In this document: piece by piece, positions 1-6,003 of the stretch
How the letters are laid out: every line of letters starts with the position of its first letter
Numbering within the stretch: position 1 is the stretch's first letter
Virus record (IMG/VR): IMGVR_UViG_3300046011_003401
Span: 1-52,199 of that record
DNA: 52,199 bases
Source of the DNA: a virus
Strand: one strand, 5' to 3'
The notes under the pieces: generated by a model
Seen by the model: the letters and a program-made list of their open reading frames with translations, nothing else
Told to the model about the DNA's origin: nothing
Database searches by the model: none
Position numbers and translations under genes: made by a program

Positions 1-55
1 AAAAAAAAGCAACAAATAAATGCAAATATATTTATATTTATTTTCACAAAAGCTA

Positions 56-88
56 TTGACACCGCCCAATTATACATGGTATAATTGG
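56..88 (+). promoter_or_regulatory. Strong sigma-70-type promoter overlapped by a perfect dyad
   Basis: TTGACA (56-61) and TATAAT (80-85) are both perfect consensus hexamers, 18 bp apart. The arms CCAATTATAC (66-75) and GTATAATTGG (79-88) form a perfect 10-bp inverted repeat with a 3-nt centre that covers the -10, as an operator would. The same symmetry places TATAAT on the minus strand (69-74), 17 bp from a TTGGGT (92-97), so a weaker leftward promoter is possible. Repressor binding is inferred. Confidence 0.6.
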
Positions 89-91
89 CGC

Positions 92-127
92 ACCCAAATG
101 AGAACCATTCTCATTTGGGTTTGTTTT
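92..127 (+). terminator. Strong hairpin with T-rich tail
   Basis: ACCCAAATGAGAA (92-104) pairs perfectly with TTCTCATTTGGGT (108-120) around a 3-nt loop. It is followed by TTTGTTTT on the plus strand, so it looks like a rho-independent terminator for rightward transcription. It begins about where a transcript from the promoter at 56-85 would start, so that promoter would yield only a very short terminated RNA unless terminated transcription is prevented. The minus-strand side has no T run. Confidence 0.65.
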
Positions 128-311
128 AATCTTCTAAGATTAAATCAATAGATACAAAATCTTCGGGCTTTCCGCCTGTTCCGCATTTTCTATTGTTGTT
201 TGCTTTTTCCAAAGCCATTACAAATTTATCAATCAAATCTTCTTCTATCTTATCCAAATCAAAGGCATCCATAAATTCAAATTGTATTCTTTTAATATCT
301 TTTAATTTCAT
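126..311 (-). CDS. Small hypothetical phage protein (61 aa)
   Basis: The start at 311 is chosen because GGAG (320-323) lies 8 nt upstream. A longer frame opening at 341 would put its start inside a hairpin loop. The product is 61 aa with a charged N-terminal half (MKLKDIKRIQFEF) and an acidic C terminus ending LILED. No family is recognised. It follows the HTH-like gene 361-681 on the same strand, with the identical 15-nt leader GGAGAAATTAAAATG, so the two are probably one leftward unit expressed from the promoter at 744-772. The role is unknown. Its placement opposite the late genes suggests early expression. Confidence 0.6.
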   Translation of the reverse strand: MKLKDIKRIQFEFMDAFDLDKIEEDLIDKFVMALEKANNNRKCGTGGKPEDFVSIDLILED

Positions 312-322
312 TTTAATTTCTC

Positions 323-352
323 CAAAAAGTCCTGCTAACAAATGTTAGCAGG
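323..352 (-). terminator. Intergenic hairpin between two leftward genes
   Basis: CCTGCTAACA (331-340) and TGTTAGCAGG (343-352) form a 10-bp perfect stem with a 2-nt loop. Read leftward it is followed by ACTTTTTGG, a short U run. It may partly terminate transcription after the 361-681 gene, lowering expression of 126-311, or it may stabilise the upstream mRNA. Confidence 0.5.
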
Positions 353-360
353 TTATTACA

Positions 361-681
361 TTATTCAACCAAAGCTTTATAGATGATTTCCAATGTTGCT
401 TTATTTGCTTTTTCTAAGCCACCTAATTTTTCAGTGTCCACATTCAAAGCATTAGCAATCAATTCCACAAAAGTTTCTTTAGCAATCACAGTGCCACCTG
501 TTTTTGTTTTATATTCTTTTGCTTTATAAACACCTTCGCGAGATAGTTTTGCAATCACGCTTCGTGTTGATTTACCCAAAGCTGTTGCGATTGCATCAAT
601 AGATGCACCTGTCGCATATTGAGCAATCGCATTTGCTGTTTGCTCTGTTGTATAATTTACCGCCTTAGTTGATGTAGCCAT
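361..681 (-). CDS. Small putative HTH DNA-binding protein (106 aa)
   Basis: The start at 681 has GGAG 8 nt upstream (690-693). Residues about 10-55 look like a helix-turn-helix (TTEQTANAIAQYATGASID then ALGKSTRSVIAKLSREGVY), resembling resolvase- or SANT-type DNA-binding helices. A basic linker (KAKEYKTKTGG) and a mostly helical C-terminal half follow. Similar small proteins with the core RSVIAKLSREGVY occur in other aquatic phages, usually without known function. It is the first gene after the leftward promoter 744-772. It may regulate the divergent control region, but that is inferred. No enzymatic motif is visible. Confidence 0.6.
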   Translation of the reverse strand: MATSTKAVNYTTEQTANAIAQYATGASIDAIATALGKSTRSVIAKLSREGVYKAKEYKTKTGGTVIAKETFVELIANALNVDTEKLGGLEKANKATLEIIYKALVE

Positions 682-743
682 TTTAATTTCTCCAAAATTT
701 TATTTGCAATTCTTGATATGGTGAATTGCTAACCATTAAAAAC

Positions 744-772
744 ATTATACGCTATCTAATTAAAATAATCAA
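744..772 (-). promoter_or_regulatory. Leftward sigma-70-type promoter
   Basis: Read on the minus strand: TTGATT (772-767), a 17-bp spacer, then TATAAT (749-744). It sits about 60 bp upstream of the start at 681 and would transcribe the two small leftward genes. Confidence 0.65.
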
Positions 773-775
773 GTG

Positions 776-901
776 TTATATTTTAGATATTGATTTAACC
801 ATCTCACCTGTTGCTAGTGCAAAATGCCTAGCCATAGCTAGTGAGCTTGCAAAGAATGTGAATGTTGTATTATCTTTTCTAGTTGCTATATATTGTGTCA
901 T
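776..901 (-). CDS. Very small hypothetical protein (41 aa)
   Basis: This minus-strand ORF starts at 901 with MTQYIATRKDNTTFTFFASS and ends SISKI. A weak GGGA lies about 6 nt upstream. A TTGCAT-16-TATAAT promoter (967-940) sits just ahead, with a short leader of about 30 nt. It is co-directional with 361-681 and 126-311, and its stop abuts their promoter. It is kept because promoter, ribosome site and reading frame line up, but it is too short for family recognition and could be chance. Confidence 0.4.
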   Translation of the reverse strand: MTQYIATRKDNTTFTFFASSLAMARHFALATGEMVKSISKI

Positions 902-939
902 TGTATTTCCCGTTGCTTGTTTGTTGTCTTGATGTAGTT

Positions 940-967
940 ATTATATATGAATGATTAAATAATGCAA
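940..967 (-). promoter_or_regulatory. Leftward promoter candidate
   Basis: Minus-strand TTGCAT (967-962), 16-bp spacer, TATAAT (945-940). Its -35 overlaps the palindrome AATGCAAGCATT (961-972). It points away from the sigma-54-like site at 996-1012, so the two are divergent with starts under 100 bp apart. Confidence 0.45.
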
Positions 968-995
968 GCATTATATGTAAAATAAATAAAAATAG

Positions 996-1012
996 TTGGC
1001 ACGCTTCTTGCT
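996..1012 (+). promoter_or_regulatory. Sigma-54 (RpoN)-type promoter match
   Basis: TTGGCACG (996-1003), CTTC, then TTGCT (1008-1012). This matches the -24/-12 consensus YTGGCACG-N4-TTGCW, with the diagnostic GG-N10-GC spacing (998-999 and 1010-1011). It faces the terminase operon. Activity would need host RpoN and an enhancer-binding protein, neither of which can be seen here. Confidence 0.5.
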
Positions 1013-1207
1013 TAGACGGGGGCGGTAATGAGACACATTCGCATTTAGACCTGCTGGGGCCCATACACAGAGCCTAATTTTGGATTTTTTTCAAAAAGTC
1101 ACTTTGTACGCAGCGCCTACCACCGCCTCAGAAACTGACCCTAAGCCAACACAATCTTCCCAAATTTTCCACATTCCCCAAATCCCCAACCAATGCCTCA
1201 AAAATTT
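1013..1207 (+). other. GC-richer non-coding leader; candidate packaging (cos/pac) region
   Basis: No convincing gene lies between 902 and 1275. This stretch is visibly richer in G and C than the rest of the window. It includes GACGGGGGCGG (1016-1024 and on), a GGGGCCC block near 1055-1061, and a C-rich plus strand from about 1115 to 1195. GGCGGT (1021-1026) and ACCGCC (1122-1127) are inverted copies. In lambda-like phages the packaging site lies just upstream of the small terminase gene, so a cos or pac function is plausible but unproven. Confidence 0.35.
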
Positions 1208-1212
1208 TTGAC

Positions 1213-1241
1213 TTGCAGGAATTTTCTTGAAATGCTATAAT
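1213..1241 (+). promoter_or_regulatory. Promoter of the terminase operon (extended -10)
   Basis: TTGCAG (1213-1218), a 17-bp spacer, TATAAT (1236-1241) preceded by TGC, giving an extended -10 (TGNTATAAT). A second TATAAT lies at 1246-1251. The small terminase start follows at 1276. Confidence 0.65.
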
Positions 1242-1275
1242 ACTATATAATGTCAATTTAACCAGGTTACACAAC

Positions 1276-1752
1276 ATGAACAATATCGTACCCACCAACA
1301 CGCCAGCAGAGACTTTGCGAATAAGTCCCGAGGGTCTTGAAGTAGCCAATGCCTACCTACAATTACAGGATTTGCAAAAGGTTGCCACAGAACTTGATAT
1401 GCCTGTAGATATGGTAACTACCATGCTTGCCAAGCGCGAGGTTAAAACTTACATAGACAATGTATTTATGAATGTTGGATTTAACAATCAATTTAAACTC
1501 CGTAGTGCCATGGATGCATTAATAGGTCAAAAGTTTCAAGAACTTGAGGAGGCCGGAGTAGGGTCGGGCAAAGATATTGCAGACCTATTAGCCTTGTCAC
1601 ATAAAATGACCATAGAAACCTTAGACAGGCAAATAGCCTTAGAAAAATTAAAATCAGAAAGTGTAAAAAATCAAGTGAATGTACAAGTAAATGAGTTTGG
1701 TAGTGGGGCATATGGTAATCTAATGGAAAAACTACTAAAAGGTCAACTATGA
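1276..1752 (+). CDS. terS: Terminase small subunit
   Basis: This 158-aa protein would recognise the phage DNA at the packaging site and recruit the large terminase. The N-terminal part (about residues 15-60) reads as a helix-turn-helix (LQDLQKVATELDMPVDMVTT). The centre is helical, as in small terminases that form rings, and a polar tail precedes GNLMEKLLKGQL. The call rests on these features, the size, its position as first gene of the packaging operon, and the large subunit about 2 kb downstream. AGGT a few bases upstream may serve as ribosome site. The stop overlaps the next start (ATGA at 1749), so translation is probably coupled. The primary sequence is too divergent to assign a subfamily. 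Confidence 0.7.
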   Translation: MNNIVPTNTPAETLRISPEGLEVANAYLQLQDLQKVATELDMPVDMVTTMLAKREVKTYIDNVFMNVGFNNQFKLRSAMDALIGQKFQELEEAGVGSGKDIADLLALSHKMTIETLDRQIALEKLKSESVKNQVNVQVNEFGSGAYGNLMEKLLKGQL

Positions 1753-2957
1753 GATTGGAAGCAGCCCTAGCATACAACCGTGGTGTTGCACTATTAGAGA
1801 AAAAGTCTTATGACAAAGCGATTGGATTTTTTAAACGTTCAATTGCGCTTTTTCCATCAAAGGAAGCTTACCTAAATATAGCCACTTGCTATCGTGGCAT
1901 TGATCGTGATACACAGTGTTATACACACCTATTATTAGCTAATTCGGCAACTGTGCCCATGCTGGATGGTAGCTTTTTAGACACCGACTATACTTTAGCT
2001 TTATCTAACCTTGGCTTGTACTACTACTCGGTTGGCAACGATGAGTTGGCAATTGCACACTACCGTCGTGCCCTGGCCATTGATCCCAACTACTATAGTT
2101 GTGCTTGGAACCTATCGTGCGCACTGCTACGTGTAGCATGCAGTGGTCACCCCGAATTTTTCGAAGAGGGCTGGACTCTTTACCAAGAACGCTTCCGTAA
2201 GACACCTGCAATAAAAATTCAACTACCTAACCCCAATGTAAAATTATGGGATGGGTCGCAGGTCGATAGTATTCTTGTGTATGCAGAACAGGGATATGGG
2301 GACAACCTGATGTTTGCCCGTTATATACCATTGTTGAAAAACTTTTGTAAAAATATTTATGTTCAGTGCAATAATGATATCGCACCACTATTTGCTTGTT
2401 TAGATGTTACCACGGTATTAGACGGTCGTGATGCGCCTGCTACTCATGCAATTTTTATGCCCTCACTAGCGCATATATTTCCCATGATGCCCGGTGAGTG
2501 GATAACTGGTTTTAGCCGTGAGCCCATGGCAGATATTAATATAGGAATTGTATTCAGTGGTAACCCAAATCATGCTAACGATCATAATCGTAGTGTTAAT
2601 CCTCATAGATTCCATCCGCTAGCTAAGTATGCTAACTTGTGGTGCTTAACCCCTGGGTTTCGCGGAACTAAACATATTAAGTCACTTGGTACCACTGACT
2701 GGGTATCAACTGCTCAAGCTTGCATAAACATGGATTTAGTAATTTGCGTAGATACATCCGTTGCACACTTATGTGGTTCGCTTGGTGTTGAGTGCTGGTT
2801 ATTGCAACCATTGAAAGACACAGACTTCCGTTGGGGCAATACTAATAGCTCTAGCAACGCTTGGTACAATTCAGTACGAGTATACCGTAACCCCAATAGC
2901 TGGGATGAAGTATTTAAACAAGTAATTAACGATGCAAAGGATAAGTTTTATGGCTAA
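1749..2957 (+). CDS. TPR protein with glycosyltransferase-9-like domain
   Basis: This 402-aa protein has N-terminal tetratricopeptide repeats (about residues 5-135: YNRGVALLEKKSYDKAIGFF, then NLGLYYYSVGNDELAIAHYR). The C-terminal domain matches the GT9/heptosyltransferase-like fold common in bacterial TPR proteins: ILVYAEQGYGDNLMFARYIP near 175-195, GIVFSGNPNHANDHNRS near 270, and VICVDTSVAHLCGSLGVE near 330. GT9 enzymes transfer sugars from nucleotide-sugar donors; the acceptor here is unknown. It lies between the terminase genes with an FkbM methyltransferase downstream, so the pair may modify host surface glycans, virion proteins or another glycan. It is best seen as cargo inserted in the packaging operon. 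Domain assignment is firm; activity is inferred. Confidence 0.75.
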   Translation: MRLEAALAYNRGVALLEKKSYDKAIGFFKRSIALFPSKEAYLNIATCYRGIDRDTQCYTHLLLANSATVPMLDGSFLDTDYTLALSNLGLYYYSVGNDELAIAHYRRALAIDPNYYSCAWNLSCALLRVACSGHPEFFEEGWTLYQERFRKTPAIKIQLPNPNVKLWDGSQVDSILVYAEQGYGDNLMFARYIPLLKNFCKNIYVQCNNDIAPLFACLDVTTVLDGRDAPATHAIFMPSLAHIFPMMPGEWITGFSREPMADINIGIVFSGNPNHANDHNRSVNPHRFHPLAKYANLWCLTPGFRGTKHIKSLGTTDWVSTAQACINMDLVICVDTSVAHLCGSLGVECWLLQPLKDTDFRWGNTNSSSNAWYNSVRVYRNPNSWDEVFKQVINDAKDKFYG

Positions 2958-3084
2958 ATGGAGAATATATTATCAAGTTGGAACTATGATGCAGTCTGAA
3001 GAGTTTATTGGGACTCAGGCCGAATTACTACTGCAATTAGCAAAATATGAATTTATAATGGAAGTGCGTAGAATATATGATTAG
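2950..3084 (+). CDS. Tiny hypothetical protein (44 aa)
   Basis: The ORF begins at 2950 inside the end of the TPR/GT9 gene and its stop overlaps the methyltransferase start at 3077, so it bridges the two with overlaps of 8 bp each side. The product begins MAKWRIYYQVGTMMQSEEF and ends FIMEVRRIYD; it is not strongly hydrophobic. The start-stop overlaps at both ends are typical of coupled phage genes and are the main reason to keep it. No family is recognised. It may simply carry ribosomes across to the methyltransferase. Confidence 0.5.
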   Translation: MAKWRIYYQVGTMMQSEEFIGTQAELLLQLAKYEFIMEVRRIYD

Positions 3085-3802
3085 AAGTGTAGATGGTCGC
3101 TGGGGTAAATGCTTTTACTTTGGTAAAGATGAATATGTTGGTAGAAGTATTCACCACTATGGTGAGTACAATCCAGATGAAACAGAATACATAATCTCAC
3201 TAGCAGAACTAGCTGAGAGTGCTACAGAACAAGATATGCTAGTACTTGATATTGGGGCTAACATTGGCTGCATAAGCCAAGCACTAGAGTTTAGCGGATT
3301 TCAAGTAGTATCGTTTGAACCTCAACCCGAAGTCTTCAATGTGCTACAAAAGAATATGCTTGGCACCTGCTACAACTTAGGGTTGGGTAGTAAGGCTGAA
3401 ACCGCCAAAATGCCTAAGATTAGGTATGATGATAAAAATAATGTCGGTGGCATGAGCATTGGTAGTCGCGGGTTATTGGGAACTATAGATGTAGAAGTTC
3501 GTACACTAGATAGTTTTAATTTTGAAAATGTGGGGCTAATAAAGATTGATGTTGAAGGCTATGAAACAGAAGTATTACGTGGAGCTGTTGAAACTATTGC
3601 TCGTTGTAAACCTATACTATATATTGAAGATGATAGACCTAGCAAAAGCGCTGAATTACACAAATTCTTGGAAGAACTAGGATATACTTGGACTGCGCAT
3701 AATCCTGCACTTTACCGACCAGATAACTTCTTTAAACTTAAACAAAATATATGGGATAAGAACTATGTTAGCAAAAATATTGACTGCCGTCCGAAAGCCT
3801 AA
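3077..3802 (+). CDS. FkbM-family SAM-dependent methyltransferase
   Basis: This 241-aa class I methyltransferase shows motif I VLDIGANIG (residues about 56-64), the acidic SAM-ribose site in VVSFEPQPEVF (about 78-87) and the FkbM signature LIKIDVEGYETEVLRGA (about 154-170), followed by an ILYIEDDRP strand. FkbM proteins O-methylate small molecules, glycans or lipopolysaccharide sugars. The neighbouring GT9-like gene makes a glycan target plausible, for example capping a sugar on a receptor or virion. The length is normal for the family and all motifs look intact. The substrate cannot be read from sequence. Confidence 0.85.
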   Translation: MIRSVDGRWGKCFYFGKDEYVGRSIHHYGEYNPDETEYIISLAELAESATEQDMLVLDIGANIGCISQALEFSGFQVVSFEPQPEVFNVLQKNMLGTCYNLGLGSKAETAKMPKIRYDDKNNVGGMSIGSRGLLGTIDVEVRTLDSFNFENVGLIKIDVEGYETEVLRGAVETIARCKPILYIEDDRPSKSAELHKFLEELGYTWTAHNPALYRPDNFFKLKQNIWDKNYVSKNIDCRPKA

Positions 3803-3908
3803 TATACAAGTAAGTGTATTAGAAGTAGCTTTCTTTTTACTGGGTTTCTTTGTTAGCCCATGGTTTTATGTGTTGATGTGCGTAAGCAGTTACTATGCTT
3901 ACCATTAG
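3765..3908 (+). CDS. Tiny membrane protein (47 aa)
   Basis: The ORF starts inside the methyltransferase 3' end and overlaps the large terminase start by 14 bp. The product has a basic N terminus (MLAKILTAVRKP) and one hydrophobic stretch at about residues 18-40 (VLEVAFFLLGFFVSPWFYVL) that should cross the membrane. No family is recognised. The conserved-looking overlaps and the clear hydrophobic segment argue for a real gene, but one this short could be coincidental. It might anchor or regulate the glycan-modifying enzymes encoded just upstream, which is speculation. Confidence 0.45.
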   Translation: MLAKILTAVRKPNIQVSVLEVAFFLLGFFVSPWFYVLMCVSSYYAYH

Positions 3909-5181
3909 TAGACCAGAAATAACAGGGGACTTACTACAAGAATTTCCATCAGACCTAAAGTTTATAAAATTACCTATTGAAAACTACCTTAAGCTTATTA
4001 ATAGTTGGGATGAATTCAATAGACCCCAAACTGCATTGGTTAATGCGGTTAATAGTCCTAAGTATCGTTTTATTGTAGCAGCTTATTCTCGTCGAGTTGG
4101 CAAGACATATATTGCAAATGTAGTTGGTCAATTAGTAACACTAGTTCCAAATACTAATGTATTAATTATGTCACCTAACTATAACTTGTCAAGTATATCA
4201 TTTGAACTACAACGTAAGCTTGTAAAACATTTCGACTTAGAAGTTACTAAAGATAACATGAAGGATCGAGTACTGGAACTAGGTAATGGTTCTACTATTC
4301 GTATGGGTTCAGTTGGGCAAGTTGATAGTTGCGTTGGTCGCAGCTATGACCTAATTATATTTGATGAAGCCGCACTAACATCAGAAGGCGAAGATGCTTT
4401 CAACGTGGCACTACGACCTACACTAGATAAACCCAATAGTAAAGCTATATTTATCTCTACACCTCGTGGTAAGCAGAACTGGTTTAGTAAATTCTTTGAC
4501 CGTGGAAATGACCCAACTTTTGATGAGTGGATTAGCCTACACGCTGACTATACTGAGAATACTCGTATGTCAGAAAAAGATGTAGCTGAAGCCCGTAAAG
4601 GTATGTCAAAGGTAGAGTTCGAACAAGAGTACATGGCTTCATTTAATAGTTTCCAAGGTGCTATCTATAACTTACCAGATACTAATATTATTGAAGAATT
4701 TCCAGTTGGTGATATGGAAATATTTGCAGGACTAGATCCCGGTTATCGAGACTATACAGCGTTCTTAGTAATTGGATTTCACTACTCAACAAATAAATTC
4801 TATATATTAGACGAGTATTTAAATAACGAAGTTGGTACTAAAGACCATGCTATTAAAATACAAGAACTATCAGATAAGTGGGGAATCGAAACAATATTTA
4901 TAGATAGTGCAGCAGCTCAGATGGCACATGATTTAGCATATGAGTATGATATAGCAACTATCAAGGCCAAGAAATCTGTTTTAGATGGTATTGCTTATTG
5001 TCGTACTATTATTGAAACAGACCAGCTTTATGTAATGTCACATTGTACAAATGTAACAGATATGTTAGATCAATATCAATGGGATACTAATGCTAATCTA
5101 TTAAAAGAACGCCCAAAACATAATGAATATTCACACATGGCGGATGCGCTTCGCTATGCACTTTATAGTTATACAAGATAA
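3895..5181 (+). CDS. terL: Terminase large subunit
   Basis: This 428-aa DNA-packaging motor has an N-terminal ATPase with Walker A SRRVGKT (residues 65-71) and Walker B LIIFDEAA (153-160). An ISTPRG coupling motif (188-192) follows. The C-terminal RNase H-like nuclease has acidic residues at D281 (GLDPGYRDY), D337 (IFIDSAAAQ) and D417 (HMADALRYAL). It translocates DNA into the procapsid through the portal and cuts the concatemer. Domain order and length are normal. No strong ribosome site precedes the start, consistent with coupling to the overlapping upstream ORF. The small subunit is separated from it by about 2.1 kb of unrelated genes, which is unusual. Confidence 0.95.
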   Translation: MLTISRPEITGDLLQEFPSDLKFIKLPIENYLKLINSWDEFNRPQTALVNAVNSPKYRFIVAAYSRRVGKTYIANVVGQLVTLVPNTNVLIMSPNYNLSSISFELQRKLVKHFDLEVTKDNMKDRVLELGNGSTIRMGSVGQVDSCVGRSYDLIIFDEAALTSEGEDAFNVALRPTLDKPNSKAIFISTPRGKQNWFSKFFDRGNDPTFDEWISLHADYTENTRMSEKDVAEARKGMSKVEFEQEYMASFNSFQGAIYNLPDTNIIEEFPVGDMEIFAGLDPGYRDYTAFLVIGFHYSTNKFYILDEYLNNEVGTKDHAIKIQELSDKWGIETIFIDSAAAQMAHDLAYEYDIATIKAKKSVLDGIAYCRTIIETDQLYVMSHCTNVTDMLDQYQWDTNANLLKERPKHNEYSHMADALRYALYSYTR

Positions 5182-5183
5182 TT

Positions 5184-5420
5184 ATGGAACTTCAAGAAGA
5201 AATAGATAGATTAACCTTCCAATATAGTGAACTGGAGAAAGCCTATGACAAGATAATAAACCGAGATCAGTTTATAGTAGATTTACTAGAAGAGCTGTCA
5301 GCAGCTGAAGTACTTATTAAAAATATACGGGAGGATTCATTGCATCAAATCAGTTCTTTAAATGCTGAAATTGAAGCGCTGAGGTCAAGAAGTCTTTGGC
5401 AATGTATTTGTAGTAAGTAA
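5184..5420 (+). CDS. Small coiled-coil protein (78 aa)
   Basis: The gene starts 2 bp after the terminase stop (TAATT then ATGGAACTTC) and is the last of the packaging operon, followed by a terminator. The product is almost all predicted coiled coil (MELQEEIDRLTFQYSELEKA through LNAEIEALRSRS) with a short tail ending CICSK. Small coiled-coil proteins next to terminases may be packaging or head accessory factors, but no specific family is recognised. Confidence 0.65.
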   Translation: MELQEEIDRLTFQYSELEKAYDKIINRDQFIVDLLEELSAAEVLIKNIREDSLHQISSLNAEIEALRSRSLWQCICSK

Positions 5421-5422
5421 GT

Positions 5423-5454
5423 AAAAAAGCCTAGATTAACCTCTAGGCTTTTTT
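5423..5454 (+). terminator. Rho-independent terminator
   Basis: AAAAAAGCCTAGA pairs with TCTAGGCTTTTTT around TTAACC. It closes the terminase operon directly after the 5420 stop. The A run on the left arm makes it potentially bidirectional. Confidence 0.85.
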
Positions 5455-5489
5455 ATGTTTTATATTTTATACCAAAATAATTTTTCTCC

Positions 5490-5527
5490 TTGACCACAAG
5501 TTGCTATGATGCTATACTTTATAAAAT
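5490..5527 (+). promoter_or_regulatory. Late-type promoter P1 (conserved family)
   Basis: TTGACC (5490-5495), 17 bp, TATACT (5513-5518), N3, TAAAAT (5522-5527). This is the first of six near-identical promoters in the window and starts the HNH-portal-capsid block. Confidence 0.8.
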
Positions 5528-5544
5528 TGTAGAAGAATAATAAC

Positions 5545-6003
5545 ATGGCAACTAATACGAACAAGCGTGTAGCCATTAAATGGATACGAGATGGGGCTAA
5601 AGCAGCTTATATAAAGCTACCTAATTGTTATATTTGTGGAACTACACAAGATTTAGAATTGCATCATACACACGGACTTACCAATCTTTTTGAGAAGTGG
5701 GCTAGGGAAAAGAACTATAGTATAGAAACAGATGACGATGTTTTAGCAATACGGGAAGAGTTTATCAATACACATCATAAAGAGTTGTATGAAGACGTAT
5801 TCACGTTATGCAATAAGCATCACCAACAGCTGCATAAAATCTATGGTAAATCGCCTGCGCTTATTACTGCTTCCAAGCAAGGTATGTGGGTCGAAAACCA
5901 GAAAAGGAAGTTAAATGGAATGGAATCCGTTAAATTGGTTTCAGAAGAACAACCCAGCACAGGAGATAATCGCTCAAAACAGTGGTTCTCTAATTTCTTC
6001 TGA
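5545..6003 (+). CDS. HNH endonuclease-like protein
   Basis: This 152-aa protein carries an HNH/zinc site: CYIC (C28, C31), LELHHTHGL with H40-H41, and LCNKHHQQLH with C89 and H92/H93/H97. HNH proteins next to terminase and portal genes are widespread in HK97-type phages, where they stimulate or assist terminase cutting at the packaging site; this is known for several such phages and inferred here. It opens a new block downstream of promoter P1. Its last 89 bp overlap the portal gene in a different frame. A central charged insertion (about residues 50-80) separates the CxxC/HH half from the second half. Confidence 0.8.
   Translation: MATNTNKRVAIKWIRDGAKAAYIKLPNCYICGTTQDLELHHTHGLTNLFEKWAREKNYSIETDDDVLAIREEFINTHHKELYEDVFTLCNKHHQQLHKIYGKSPALITASKQGMWVENQKRKLNGMESVKLVSEEQPSTGDNRSKQWFSNFF

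Noticed and set aside
726-932. A 68-aa plus-strand ORF with a TTG start in the control region
   Set aside because: It has no ribosome site, uses a weak start, overlaps the leftward promoter and the better-supported minus-strand ORF 776-901, and resembles no protein.
1208-1241. TTGACT at 1208 as the -35 of the terminase promoter
   Set aside because: Spacing to TATAAT at 1236 is 22 bp; TTGCAG at 1213 gives 17 bp and an extended -10, so it is the better choice.
879-1349. Minus-strand ORFs (879-1064 and 1128-1349) around the GC-rich block
   Set aside because: No ribosome sites, odd composition, and the second overlaps the terminase gene; the block reads better as non-coding.
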